A DNA stretch of 64,000 bases from positions 3,498,972 to 3,562,971 of the forward strand of contig VZQC01006589.1 in assembly GCA_009823505.1 (NCBI GenBank). Direction: 5' to 3'. Under the pieces are notes generated by a model, which was not told the origin of the DNA, did no database searches, and worked only from the letters and a program-made list of their open reading frames with translations. The stretch's first letter is position 1; each line of letters starts with the position of its first letter. The DNA is from Rhizomys pruinosus. Lineage: Eukaryota; Chordata; Mammalia; Rodentia; Spalacidae. A program made the translations under genes and the position numbers. Shown here one piece after another: positions 1-10,213 of this stretch.

Positions 1-84
1 TCTGAAGTATTTCAAATAAGTTTACAGCTTACTCTCAAGTGGGTGAAAGAGTAATGATCTAAGGGAAACAAAATTTAATATTTA

Positions 85-312
85 GGGGCTGGATAGATGG
101 CTCTGTGGTTAGAAGCCCTGGCTGTTCTTGCAAAGGACCTATGTTCGATTCCCAGCACCCACATGGCAGCTAACAATTATCTCTGTAACTCCAGTTCCAT
201 TCCAGGAGATTCAATGCCCTCTTCTGACCTCTACAGGCATTGCATGACAAGGGTGCTCTTACATACAAGCAGGCAATACACTCATACACATAAAATATAA
301 ATAATAAAATAT
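85..312 (+). repeat. B2/B3-type SINE
   Basis: The tRNA-derived head is recognisable (ggggctgg, then box B-like gttcgattcccagcaccca near 147). The usual B2 body follows (ctccagttcc, catgcc..tcttctgacct, aatacactcatacacat) with an A-rich tail. The copy is diverged and old. Confidence 0.85.
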
Positions 313-327
313 TAAAGCTTTTTGATA

Positions 328-500
328 TATTTCTTTTTATTTTATGTCTATGAGTGTATTGCCTGCATATATGTAAGTGCACTTGTGTTGTATAATACCC
401 CTGGAGGTCAGTAGAAGGTGTCAGATGCTCTGGAACTGGACTTAACAGATGGTTACAAGAGTAGCCAATGCAACTAACCACTCAGCCATCTCTCCAGTCC
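328..500 (-). repeat. B2/B3-type SINE, reverse orientation
   Basis: This is the reverse complement of a B2 body. It begins with the T-rich tail and tatgagtgtattgcctgca, and ends in gccatctctccagtcc. It is diverged, and several bases of the tRNA-like head are lost. Confidence 0.8.
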
Positions 501-613
501 ATAATTTTTAAATTAATATTTTGGGAATCTAGCTAAAGAGTTTATCAGAACTATTTATTTATTTCTTTATTTGCAATGTTCCTGTACATCTATATTTAAG
601 AACAAAATTTAAA

Positions 614-833
614 AAGGGCTGAGGGGTATGGTTCAGTGATAGAGCACTTGCCTAACCTGTGCAAAGCCTGGGATTTGATCCCCAGGGTCCTAACAACAAA
701 CAAGCCATGCATAGTGGTTCACACCTGTAATCTCAGCACTGAAGAGGCTGAGGCAGGAGGATCACCTAGAGTTCAAGGCCATCCTGGGCTACCCAATGAG
801 GACCTGTCTTGAGAAACTAAATAAATAAATAAA
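614..833 (+). repeat. B4 SINE (ID-B1 fusion)
   Basis: An ID-like head (gttcagtgatagagcacttg, then gatccccagggtcc) runs directly into a B1-like half (tggttcacacctgtaatc, gaggcaggagg, gttcaaggcca). It ends in a taaa-rich tail. The ID head joined to a B1 tail defines the B4 family. Confidence 0.75.
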
Positions 834-2021
834 AATGAAAATAAACATACAGTAGCAAAACATTGTGTGAGCCTGCAGTATTCATGCAAACCCCAAACCA
901 GCAGGAACGGCGTTCATCGGCAGCACGCCCAGGCTGAGGCTTACTCCAGGACCTCATGCGCGTTTGCAATCTCTGGTCTTGAGCTGTTTTCTTAGTTTGA
1001 TTTTTAATAAAGTCTTGCTGATAACAACTGTTACCAATGCATGCTTTGTGGCCTCTGGAACGTTTAAACTGGCTTAGCACACCAGTGAGGAAGCACAGAC
1101 AGCTCTTATATAAATAACCAATTTGACAATGAAGCAGTTGAAATCTACAGGCAGCCCAGATCCTCAGGGATGGGAATTTTTTTTTTTTTTTTAAGCGGCT
1201 GTGGTCCAGACAGTCTTTCCCCTCACAGAAGGCCTGCAATTCATCAGCTGCCTTGCTGAGGTGCAGTCAGTCCGGCCTACTGGTTTCTGATCTCAGTCAT
1301 GTACAGCACTAAAGGAGTATCTCATAACCTTTCAGAGACCCAGTGAAGAAAAAAAGTGTTGTGTAAACAAAAGAGAAAAGAAACTTTAAAGTGAAAGAGC
1401 AAAGCTAAGAAGGAAGGAAACAAGGCACTGCTATTAGAAAGGCTGTGTTGTTCTTGGCAGCTGGAGCCTCTCTGAGTAGGAAGGAAGGCCAGGTGGGCAG
1501 CAGGGTCTCTGTCAAGGGCCGGGTGAGCCACGCTAGCGACCCCAGCTGAGAGTGCGGCCCCCACCAGAGCCAGGAGGAATTAAATCTGTTTGCGTGAACG
1601 TGCCATCTCCTCTCCAGTCCTGGCTTGCAGTTATTTTCCTGCTAAAGCTAAACTCAGAAAAGTGATCTAAACTCTGCCAGTGATCTGATCCTGGGGATGC
1701 AGGCAAGTCACTCCAGCTGAAGAGCTGGGAACAGCATTCTTGACGCGGGATGCTATATGCAAAGAAGCAGCATATATGCATGAGTTATGTCTACCCCCCT
1801 CCGACATATCGCTCTAACTCTCCATGTTTCTCTGCAAACCACGTAGCAGACACACAGTTGTGTCTGAAATCACAGAAGTCCATTTAGCACAGATCTAATA
1901 GATTCTAGCTTTCAGAACTTGCCACCCACAACACAGAACACGGTGTCCATCCCAGCCCCTAAGGACATGTAATTTGCCCCAAATAGACACAGCCCCACTC
2001 AGAATGAGGTTTTATTATGTT
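834..2021. other. Unique non-coding flank, nothing recognised
   Basis: I see no SINE, conserved exon or RNA gene here. There is a short T run at 1,178-1,193. Open frames on the minus strand are short and lack similarity to proteins I know. Confidence 0.5.
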
Positions 2022-2166
2022 TTGATGTTGTTGTTAAGACAGGGTCTCGCTATGTATCCCCAGCTGGCCTGGGACCTAGACCAGCCTGGCCTCAAACTTG
2101 CAGTGATTCTCCACCCTCTGCCTGGGAAGTGCTGGTGGTGACAGGCATAAGCTACCACATCCAGCT
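2022..2166 (-). repeat. B1 SINE, reverse orientation
   Basis: It reads agacagggtctcgctatgta, then ccagcctggcctcaaacttg, then gcataagctaccacatccagct. That is the reverse complement of an old, diverged B1. Confidence 0.8.
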
Positions 2167-2301
2167 CTTGCTGTTATGTTTGTTCCCAAATAATTTCCTA
2201 GGTACTTATCAGTGAGTGCCACCCTTTATTGCCTAAATCAAGGTCAGACCTTCCCTGAGTCACCCTACTTTAAGCACAGTTTACAACAATGTTAGGAGTT
2301 T

Positions 2302-2596
2302 AGGCAAAATGTGGACACTCTCCTAAGCAAAGACCTCTTTATAATCTTGAGAGCTGCTTCCTAGACAGAGAGGGACCCCAACAGAAGGGTGGGCATAGCC
2401 ACCTCAGCTCTGCGCTCGCTGTATGACCAAGGACAGCAGTCAGCCCCAATAAGCTTGTTTCCTCATCCACAAAACACCATTACTGGGATGGGGAGTAGTT
2501 AGTCGGTAGAGTGAATTTCTTCCTTCCTTCCTTCCCTCTTTCCTTCCTTCCTTCCTTCCTTCCTTCCTTCCTTCCTTCCTTCCTTCCTTCCTTCCT

Positions 2597-2672
<76 letters not shown>

Positions 2673-2714
2673 TCGTAGAGTGATTTTCTAATCATGCACA
2701 AAGTTCTGGGCTCC
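2302..2714. repeat. First copy of a direct duplication flanking a single N
   Basis: This 413-bp block starts aggcaaaatgtggacactct, carries a CT-rich microsatellite (about 2,516-2,673) and ends cacaaagttctgggctcc. The same start and end recur at 2,716-3,176, immediately after one N. Unique flanks match closely, while only the microsatellite interior differs. This is typical of two overlapping contig ends joined without merging. Confidence 0.8.
2516..2673. repeat. (CCTT)n/(CT)n/(CTTT)n microsatellite
   Basis: Three successive motif blocks are seen: cctt repeats, then ct repeats, then cttt repeats. The second copy of the duplicated block (about 3,047-3,136) has lost most of the cctt part. Confidence 0.95.
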
Positions 2715-2715
2715 N
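2715..2715. other. Single unresolved base (N) at a suspected contig join
   Basis: One N separates two copies of the same block. Its position exactly between the copies suggests a join and not a simple base-call ambiguity. Confidence 0.9.
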
Positions 2716-3058
2716 AGGCAAAATGTGGACACTCTCCTAAGCAAAGACCTCTTTATAATCTTGAGAGCTGCTTCCTAGACAGAGAGGGACCCCAACAGAA
2801 GGGTGGGCATAGCCACCTCAGCTCTGCGCTCGCTGTATGACCAAGGACAGCAGTCAGCCCCAATAAGCTTGTTTCCTCATCCACAAAACACCATTACTGG
2901 GATGGGGAGTAGTTAGTTAAAAGTCGGGTTCTGTTTTAGAGGCGAAGGGAGGGCCGGACAGTGAGGAAAGCAGGTACTGACTGCAGACGGACGTAATGAA
3001 TGCAGGTACGGACGGACGGAATTACTGGCCTTACTGCCTTCTCGATCTTCCTTCCTTC

Positions 3059-3134
<76 letters not shown>

Positions 3135-3176
3135 TCGTAGAGTGATTTTCTAATCATGCACAAAGTTCTGGGCTCC
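2716..3176. repeat. Second copy of the duplicated block
   Basis: It repeats 2,302-2,714. About 200 bp of left flank is essentially identical, then about 110 bp differs (containing tacggacggacgg), then a CT/CTTT tract at 3,047-3,136, then the same right flank. It leads into the SINE that follows. Confidence 0.8.
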
Positions 3177-3307
3177 ATCCCCACACCATATAAACTAGGT
3201 GTGGTGAGGTACAAACAAGAGGATCAGAACTTCATAGTCATCTTTGTCAACATAGGAAGTTCAAAGTCAGCCTCAACAAAGCATAAGATTCTGTCTCAAA
3301 AAGGCAA
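3136..3307 (+). repeat. B4-type SINE, old
   Basis: An ID-like head (agagtgattttctaatcatg, ttctgggctccatcccca) is followed by a B1-like tail ending attctgtctcaaaaaggc. It is diverged. Part of its head is repeated at 2,674-2,714 because of the duplication. Confidence 0.55.
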
Positions 3308-3311
3308 TAGG

Positions 3312-3605
3312 TGGTCAAGGGGATGGCTCAGTCAGTGAAGTTCTTGCCAGGCAACCATGAGAACCTGAGTTCAAGCCCCCAGCACCCAAGCATGATAGCA
3401 TGTGCCTGAAATCTCAGCACTGGAGAGGTAGAGGGGGGAGGATCCCTGGGGCTTGCTGTCCAGCTGATTTAAACAAAATGCTGAGTTCCAGGATCAGTGA
3501 GAGACCCTGTCTTGAAAAAGTCAGGTGGAGATTGATTAGGGGAAACACCGAGTGTTGACCTCTAGCCTTCACATACTTACCCATGAACACATGCACACAC
3601 ACGAA
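3312..3605 (+). repeat. B4-type SINE (B4A-like, long form)
   Basis: The head ggatggctcagtcagtgaag and gagttcaagcccccagcacc are tRNA-like. The middle (gaaatctcagcactggagag) is B1-like, with gagagaccctgtcttg. The 3' part (gttgacctctagccttcaca, acatgcacacacac) is the extension typical of long B4 elements. Confidence 0.7.
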
Positions 3606-3931
3606 AAGAAGTCACTATTCAGTTCTCTCCTATGACACAGATTTACACACCCCAAGCTGCATCAGAACATCCAAAATAGGGGAGTGTTTTCTCTCTGCCT
3701 TAGGACATACTCCCTTCTGCACAGCCACAGATGATTGGCTCTGGACTGACTGGGCCACCTCTGCTGCCTGTAAGGCAAGAGAGCCACACAAGGCCAATTT
3801 TATGTGTTGTGTTGTTTTGTTGTTGTTCCTTTGCCCCATCTAATCTGACAAAATTGAAAAAGCAGGTTCAAATTTGAAATGACGAGATTGCTTGAGGTGC
3901 TTCCATAGGAGACAGCAAGGGGAGGCAAGCC
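3606..3931. other. Unique non-coding flank, nothing recognised
   Basis: No repeat, exon or RNA gene was recognised between the B4 SINE and the 18-bp minisatellite. Confidence 0.4.
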
Positions 3932-4114
3932 TGCTCTGGCTCCACAGCCTACTCCATCTCCACAGCCTGCTCCTGCTCCACAGCCTGCTCTGGCTCCACA
4001 GCCTGCTCCATCTCCACAGCCTGCTCCCCCTCCACAGCCTGTTCCATCTCCACAGCCTGCTCCATCTCCACAGCCTGCTCCATCTCCACAGCCTGCTCCT
4101 GCTCCACAGCCTGC
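3932..4114. repeat. 18-bp minisatellite, about 10 units
   Basis: The unit is close to ctccatctccacagcctg. Variants at the second triplet are cctgctcca and ctggctcca. Because the unit is six codons long, the array stays open in several frames on both strands. This explains open frames of 86-211 codons here (minus strand reads AVEMEQ repeats). I see no evidence for a gene. Confidence 0.9.
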
Positions 4115-4715
4115 CTCCTCTCTCTGTTATGTGTGCCCATGCTCTTACCCCTGCTTCTGAAAGTTGCCACATTTTGGCCTTCCTTGCCAGTGGTAGGGTA
4201 TCCCCACAAAAACAGATCCAGTGAAGATTCATGCCAGTCTTAGAAGTGGACTCAGAGCTATTGGGATTGGAGTTTCCAGAGCTCTGGCTGTCCAGAACAG
4301 ATGATGCCACACTATTGGACGTCCTGTGCCCTTGTGTTCTACACATACCTCCACCCATGAAGCAGTGAGGCCCTCTAATGCCCAGCTTCTTGGATTGTAG
4401 GTCTTGATCCCAGTGTGGGGGTAGTGGGAAATTTGGCAACAATAAAAGTTTTCTGAAGGCACGATAACCAAACAATCCAAAATCAAATGTGTAATGAATC
4501 CAAGTATTTCTGGCAGCTCTCAGCCATCATGCATTGTGCCAGTTCACTGTAGCCCTGGCTCTGAACTCCAGACACACACTTTGCACCGCACATGCCAGCA
4601 TGCCATGATTTGCCAAACAGACAATATCTGACATGCTTCGGCTCAGATTCAAGACTATTGGATGTTATGAACTGCAGTGACTATTAGTTATTTCTCTTGT
4701 TGCTATGACAAATAC
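4115..4715. other. Unique non-coding flank
   Basis: Nothing was recognised except a short stretch near 4,690-4,710 (ttgttgctatgacaaatact) that resembles the end of a rodent MaLR-type LTR. Confidence 0.4.
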
Positions 4716-5060
4716 TTAAAAAAAAATTTTATTGGTGTTTTGTGTATTACATACATCATTTCTCAGTCAAGTTTAGACACATTCCCTTTTCCATGTCCCC
4801 TGCCCCACCCCAGATCATTTATTCTGCCATACATGTCTTGCATCTTTTTCTCAGTCTTTTTAAAGTTTTTCTCTGCAGAGGTTTATTGTTTGGGCAGAAG
4901 TTAACTGTTTCAGTCAGGTCTTTGGCCCAGTCCTTTTGTCACTGTTGGTCCCTCTAATTTGCATTGCTCCAAAATATGCCAATATATGGGTCACATATAT
5001 GCCAAAATCATGACCTCTGAAAATAAACTGCATGTTAATTCAAAAATATGTTCAGGAGTT
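4716..5060. repeat. Unassigned repeat, copy 1 of 2
   Basis: It contains tttattggtgttttgtgtat, cattctgccatacatg-type sequence, gtttattgtttgggcagaag and gtctttggcccagtcc. The same order of landmarks recurs at 5,190-5,440, about 470 bp downstream, with clear divergence. It is probably a retroelement 3' region, family not identified. Confidence 0.5.
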
Positions 5061-5189
5061 CATGTTTTTCTTTTTAATTTTATATTACTCTAAAATACAA
5101 ATATATACCCTCCACCCATATGCCACAATTACAAAGTCTGAAAATAAGTGGTAAGTTAATTCATTTTTTCCATTCATTTATGTAATTTT

Positions 5190-5440
5190 GCTTGTTTTTT
5201 TCCTTAAAATTTATTGAGCTTTTGTGCATTTCATACAATATTTCTTAATCAAATTTATCCCTGTTCCCCCATCCATGCCCTACCCCCCCTACTCATGCAT
5301 TCTGCCTTACATGTTAAGTCCTGTCTTATATCTTTTTCTAGTCTTTTTTTTTTTTTTTTACTTTTTTGATGCAGAAGTTTACTGTTTGGGTAAGCTCTTT
5401 GAGCAAGTCTTTGGTTGCTGTAGTTCCCTTTAATTAAAAA
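5190..5440. repeat. Unassigned repeat, copy 2 of 2
   Basis: It is parallel to 4,716-5,060: tttattgagcttttgtgcat, cattctgccttacatgttaa, gtttactgtttgggtaagct, then ggttgctgtagttccctttaa. A short related piece (taagttaattctagagctca) follows the minisatellite at about 6,177. Confidence 0.5.
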
Positions 5441-5526
5441 AAAACTTTTTTTATTCCAAAAGTTCTGGAATATTTTTATATTTTTTATAAAATATAATAT
5501 ATTTATATATATTATACTTATCCAAA

Positions 5527-6170
5527 GGATCACCTGCTCCCTCTCAGCATCTTGAGTCCTGGGATCACAGGCTCCATCTCAGCGTCTTGAATGCTGGGAT
5601 CCCAGGCTCCATCTCAGTGTCTTGAGTCCTGAGATCACAGGTTCCATCTCAGCATCTTGAGTGTGGGATCCCAGGCTCCATCTCAGCATCTTGAGTGCTG
5701 GGATCTCAGGCTCCACCTCAGGATCTTGAGTGTGGGATCACAGGCTCCATCTCAGCGTCTTGAATGCTGGGATCCCAGGCTCCATCTCAGCGTCTTGAGT
5801 CCTGAGATCACAGGTTCCATCTCAGCATCTTGAGTGTGGGATCCCAGGCTCCATCTCAGCATCTTGAGTGCTGAGATCTCAGGCTCCATCTCAACATCTT
5901 GAGTGTGGGATCACAGGCTCCATCTCAGCATCTTGAGTGCTGGGATCTCAGGCTCCATCTCAGGATCTTGAGTGTGGGATCACAGGCTCCATCTCAGCAT
6001 CTTGAGTGTGGGATCAGAGGCTCCATTTCAGCATCTTGAGTGCTGGGATCTCAGGCTCCATCTCAGCATCTTGAGTGTGGGATCACAGGCTCCATCTCAG
6101 CATCTTGAGTGCTGGGATCCCAGGCTCCATCTCAGCGTCTTGAGTGTTGGGATCAGGGGCTCCATCTCCA
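5527..6170. repeat. 33/35-bp minisatellite, about 19 units, higher-order structure
   Basis: The unit is near ggatcacaggctccatctca followed by gcatcttgagtgctg (35 bp). A 33-bp form ends gagtgt. Units 2-6 are repeated as units 7-11 (5-unit block of about 170 bp). Later units alternate long and short. An open frame of 70 codons inside it is a by-product. Confidence 0.95.
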
Positions 6171-6404
6171 TAAGTGTAAGTTAATTCTAGAGCTCATTAA
6201 GGGATTCACATTTTTAACAGCACAGTTGCCTTCAGATAAAAAAGAAATAACTGATAACAATATCTTTGGCTTGCCTTTCAATTAGGGATTTGGTGCTAGC
6301 ATCCACAAATGAGGGATACCATTCGTCATTTGCTTTTCTGGGACTGTGTTACTTCACTTAGCATAACGGTTTCGAGTTCCATCCATTTACTTGCAAAGTT
6401 CATG

Positions 6405-6885
6405 ATAGCTATGACAAATACTTAATAAAGTCAACTTAAGGAGGAAAGGATTTGTTTTGGCTCATCGTTTAAGATGGGATACAGTCCATCCCAATGCAGA
6501 GGCATGGTGGCAGGGGCATGAAGCACATGGTCACACTGTGCCCACATTTAGGAAGGAGGAGAGAGAGAGAGAAAAAAATATGGTTTTTCTCAGCCCCTTT
6601 CTCCTTTTCATTTAGTGTGGGACCTCAGTCCCATGGGATGGTGTCATCCATGTTTAGAATGGGTCCTCCCTTGGCCAGGCATGGTGGCGCACGCCTTTAA
6701 TCCTAGCACTTGGGAGGCAGAAGCAGGCAGATATCTGTGAGTTCAAGGCCAGCCTGGTCTACATAGAATGGGTCCTCCCTCAGTTAAATCTTTCTAGAAA
6801 CATCCTTATAGACACATCCAGAGATATGCTTCCATGGTGATTTTAATCCATTCAAGCTGACAATGGAAGCTAACCATCACAATGT
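6405..6885 (-). repeat. MaLR-type LTR, reverse orientation, split by a B1
   Basis: Landmarks are gctatgacaaatacttaata, acttaaggaggaaaggattt, tttggctcatcg and catccagagatatgcttcc. These match rodent MaLR-type LTRs read backwards. Subfamily not assigned. A 95-bp B1 piece sits inside at 6,672-6,766. Confidence 0.55.
6672..6766 (+). repeat. Truncated B1 without A tail, flanked by 16-bp duplications
   Basis: It begins tggccaggcatggtggcgca and stops at ctggtctacat. It lacks the second half and the A-rich tail of B1. The 16-bp sequence agaatgggtcctccct lies directly on both sides (6,656-6,671 and 6,767-6,782). It is therefore a genuine insertion and not a later deletion. Confidence 0.85.
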
Positions 6886-7213
6886 GGGGGGATTTGGGGA
6901 AGTGTTTGTTTTGTTTATTTTCATTTTATGAATTCTTATATCAGAATACTTAAATAATCTGACTAAAGGATAAGGGTATCTTCATTTCTTATTCCACAGT
7001 TTAGAACCAATGTTATATATTAAAGTAGAGATGTACAAAAAAGAAATTCATGCATAAATCCAGTCTTGAACTCTGCTGGGACACAGTGGAAGATGATAAT
7101 ATTCCAGACATTTGAGTTGGTGCCATGTTTTAACTAAGTAGATTATTTACCTTCTTTACAGTAGAAGCTGCTAAAAGGTTTTCCTCATTTCAACAGAACA
7201 TAGGGTCTAAAAG
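6886..7213. other. Unique non-coding flank, nothing recognised
   Basis: AT-rich sequence with no recognisable exon or repeat. Confidence 0.4.
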
Positions 7214-7621
7214 TGTTCTAGTTTGTCTTCCATTGCTGTGACAAAACACTCTGACTGACACCAACTTGGGGAGGAAAGGGTTTATTCAGCTTACATCTCC
7301 TGGGTCACAGTTCATCACTTAGGGAGCCCAAGGCAGGAACTCAGGGCAGGAACCTGGAGGCAGGAGCTGAAGCACAGGCCATGGAGGAATGCTGTTTACT
7401 GGCTTGCTCCCCTGGCTCACGCCCAGCCTGCCTTCTTATATGGTACACAACAACCTGCCCAGGGTGGCACTACTCATTGTGGGCTGGGCCCTCCCACACT
7501 GCTCAAAAATCAAGACAATACCCCACAGATGTGGCCACAGGCCAATCCAATGGAGCCAATTCCCCAACTGAGGCTCCCTCAACCCAGGTGTGTCAAGTTG
7601 ACACTAAAGCTATCCAGCACA
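7214..7621 (-). repeat. LTR (3' LTR of the minus-strand element)
   Basis: On the + strand it runs tgttctagtttgtcttcc to ctatccagcaca. It is the same length as its partner at 8,777-9,184. Confidence 0.85.
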
Positions 7622-8756
7622 ATTGACCCCTTGTCAACTTGACACACAAAACACATCACTATTAAACCACCACCTTTCCAGTTCTTATCCCCAAAGTATG
7701 ATGTTAACATTAATCACAACCTAAGACAGTACAACCTTAAAAGCCCCACAGTCCTTAAAATGTCCAAACACTTAAAAGTTCACAGTCTATTAAAAGTCTC
7801 TTAACTGTGGGCTGCTGTAAAATCCAAAACAAGTACTGTCCTATTTCAAAGAGAAGAATCAGGCACACTCAAACAAAACCTAAGTCCAGCAAAGTAGCTC
7901 AAGGCTGGACACCTGGGATTCACTCACGATCTTCTGGGCTCCAAAGGGTCTCAGCAGCTCCCCTTCTCTGACTCTGCTATCTGTGGCACACACAGCTCAT
8001 CTTCCAGGCCCAGGCTGACTCTATTCTACACCTGCTGCTGCTCTTGGTGGTCATCCCATGGTCCCGGCATCTCCAAAATCTGGGGTTGCCACTGAAACGG
8101 AGGTTGCTTCTGACCTCTCCTGATGCAAAGCCTCAGCTTCTCTTCCTGACCCCTGGAATCCTGGGGTCTTCACTGCGACCAAGGCCGCACTCTGACCAGT
8201 GGCCTTTCCTGGCCTCTCATAGTGCCAGGCTTCAGCTGCTCGCTGTGACCCCTTCATGCTTTCAACACCGGAACCATATAGGAGACTCTTACATGTTACC
8301 AAGTCTCACTTCTTGCTTGACATGGAGGCTCCCACCTCCTCTGGATCACAGCTTCTGTGTGCTGACCCTGAAGAAATTCTTCCCAGAAGATTTCACCACA
8401 GTGATGCTGGTCTCTTGTTACTTACAGCTGATTTTTCAACCCCAGCTAACCAGCATCCATTGTCCCAGTACAACAAAGATTTCACTTCAGGTTCTGGTCT
8501 CTTGTTACTTACAGCTGATTCTTCAGCCCCAGCTGACCAGAACCCACAGATTAAACAGTCCTGATGATCTCTGCTACCCTTTGAAACTAGAAACTTCACA
8601 AACCAGGCCTCCATCTTCTACAACTCCTTCAGCAAAACTGCTCCAAGCTCCACAGCAACAATCTTTAGGCATTCAATGATCTTCCCAGCCCAAAGTTCCA
8701 AACCCTTCCACAATCCTTCCCCAAAACACCAAGGTCAGGTCTGTCACAGCAATACT

Positions 8757-8771
8757 CCACTCCTGGTACCA
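8757..8771 (-). other. Primer binding site, leucine-tRNA type
   Basis: The minus-strand reading TGGTACCAGGAGTGG starts with TGG and lies 5 bp from the LTR boundary. That is the expected position and sequence class for ERVL/MaLR elements primed by tRNA-Leu. Confidence 0.7.
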
Positions 8772-8776
8772 ATTTC

Positions 8777-9184
8777 TGTTCTAGTTTGTCTTCCATTGCT
8801 GTGACAAAACACTCTGACTGACACCAACTTGGGGAGGAAAGGGTTTATTCAGCTTACATCTCCTGGGTCACAGTTCATCACTTAGGGAGCCCAAGGCAGG
8901 AACTCAGGGCAGGAACCTGGAGGCAGGAGCTGAAGCACAAGCCATGGAGGAATGCTGTTTACTGGCTTGCTCCCCTGGCTCATGCCCAGCCTGCCTTCTT
9001 ATATGGTACACAACAACCTGCCCAGGGTGGCACTACTCATTGTGGGCTGGGCCCTCCCACACTGCTCGAAAATCAAGACAATACTCCACAGATGTGGCCA
9101 CAGGCCAATCCAATGGAGCCAATTCCCCAACTGAGGCTCCCTCAACCCAGGTGTGTCAAGTTGACACTAAAGCTATCCAGCACA
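8777..9184 (-). repeat. LTR (5' LTR of the minus-strand element)
   Basis: Nearly identical to 7,214-7,621. Differences seen are g/a before ccatggagg, c/t in ctcacgccc, a/g in ctcaaaaatc and c/t in ataccccac. Confidence 0.85.
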
Positions 9185-9307
9185 AAACGTATGCCCTCAC
9201 CAGTCTAGATAAAATCAGGTGTCAGTTTATCACAATGCTTGTACTGAACATAAAGTTTTCTGCTCGTATAAAAACATAATGGTTTAATTACAGAAAATAA
9301 AGACTAT

Positions 9308-9533
9308 TTTTTTTTAATTTTATTTATTTTTGTAAGTGGATGAATGTACTGTCTGCATGTAGGTTTGTGCACCCATGTCATGCAATCCAATGGAGGTCAG
9401 AAGAGGGCATTAGATTCCCCTGGAACTGGAGTTAAAGACGGTTCTCAGCTGCCATGTGGGTGCTGGGGATTGAACCCCGGTCGTCTGCAAGAGCAGTCAG
9501 TGCTCTTAACTGCTAGGCCATCTCTCCAGCCCC
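9308..9533 (-). repeat. B2-type SINE, reverse, without internal duplication
   Basis: T-rich tail, tgtactgtctgcatgtaggt, ggaactggagttaaagacgg, then ctctccagcccc. The body reads through ggagttaaagac directly, so it belongs to the group lacking the extra ctccaattcc module. Confidence 0.9.
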
Positions 9534-10213
9534 ATAAAGACTATTTTCATACCATCATGCCTCAGCCTGTCACACTGGCATCATTGCATTGTATCATGCT
9601 AGACAAAGAACCACATCCCTCCCATTAGTATGCAATTTTTAAATCTTTAATAAATAATAAAGTTATATGTACCAAAATAATTATTCTAAACTTATTTGTC
9701 ATCAGTATTTGATTTGTATACTCCTGTTATATAATTATATGACTGAGTCTACATAAACAACTCTCAGGTAAAAACAAGAGGTCACAAGTAAGAAAAGGTT
9801 TAAAAAGCCCTATTCTAAAACACCAGGACAGGGGCAAGAGCATGCTTAAGAGAACAATCTTGTGACAGGTCTAGACATTTCATTTGTAAAAAGCCCAACC
9901 TCTAACTGGCCTGTGTGACCCATGAGGTGGCTGGGCAGGAAGAGCTCTGCCCAGAGAAGATGACTATAAAATATGACTTTGTTTCCTATACATTTATCAC
10001 AATATTTCATTCATATGGTCACAAACTCTTCAAGATACGGAGTCTATTTCTCCTCCCAGGAACCCAGCTATGTGGGACTTTGTGACTGCTTTAGTGACAT
10101 TGCTTCTACTGGGGACTCTCTTGACTAAAGGGAGGATCCTTGGAACTCAGCTACCATATCATGAGGAAGTCCAGGCCTCTGAAGAAACCACTGTTTAAAA
10201 AGTACAGCCTTTA
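9534..10213. other. Unique non-coding flank, nothing recognised
   Basis: No exon, RNA gene or repeat was recognised. Confidence 0.45.

Larger units (their letters stand above)
7214..9184 (-). mobile_element. Two-LTR ERVL/MaLR-like retrotransposon, non-coding interior
   Basis: Two 408-bp direct repeats (7,214-7,621 and 8,777-9,184), each starting TG and ending CA on the + strand, flank 1,155 bp. They differ at only four positions that I can count (about 1%). Read on the minus strand, TGGTACCAGGAGTGG (complement of 8,757-8,771) lies 5 bp after the 5' LTR. That matches the leucine-tRNA primer binding site of the ERVL/MaLR class. A short purine run (aaggggtcaa) precedes the 3' LTR. Flanks aaaag and aaacg may be a decayed 5-bp target duplication. 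The 211-codon open frame in the interior shows no retroviral domain, so the element looks non-autonomous. Confidence 0.8.

Noticed and set aside
3840..4475. 211-codon minus-strand frame with WSRLWRW-type repeats
   Set aside because: It is a by-product of the 18-bp minisatellite, and flanking residues resemble nothing known.
8044..8679. 211-codon frame
   Set aside because: It is the interior of a non-coding LTR element, read antisense to the element. No retroviral motif is present.
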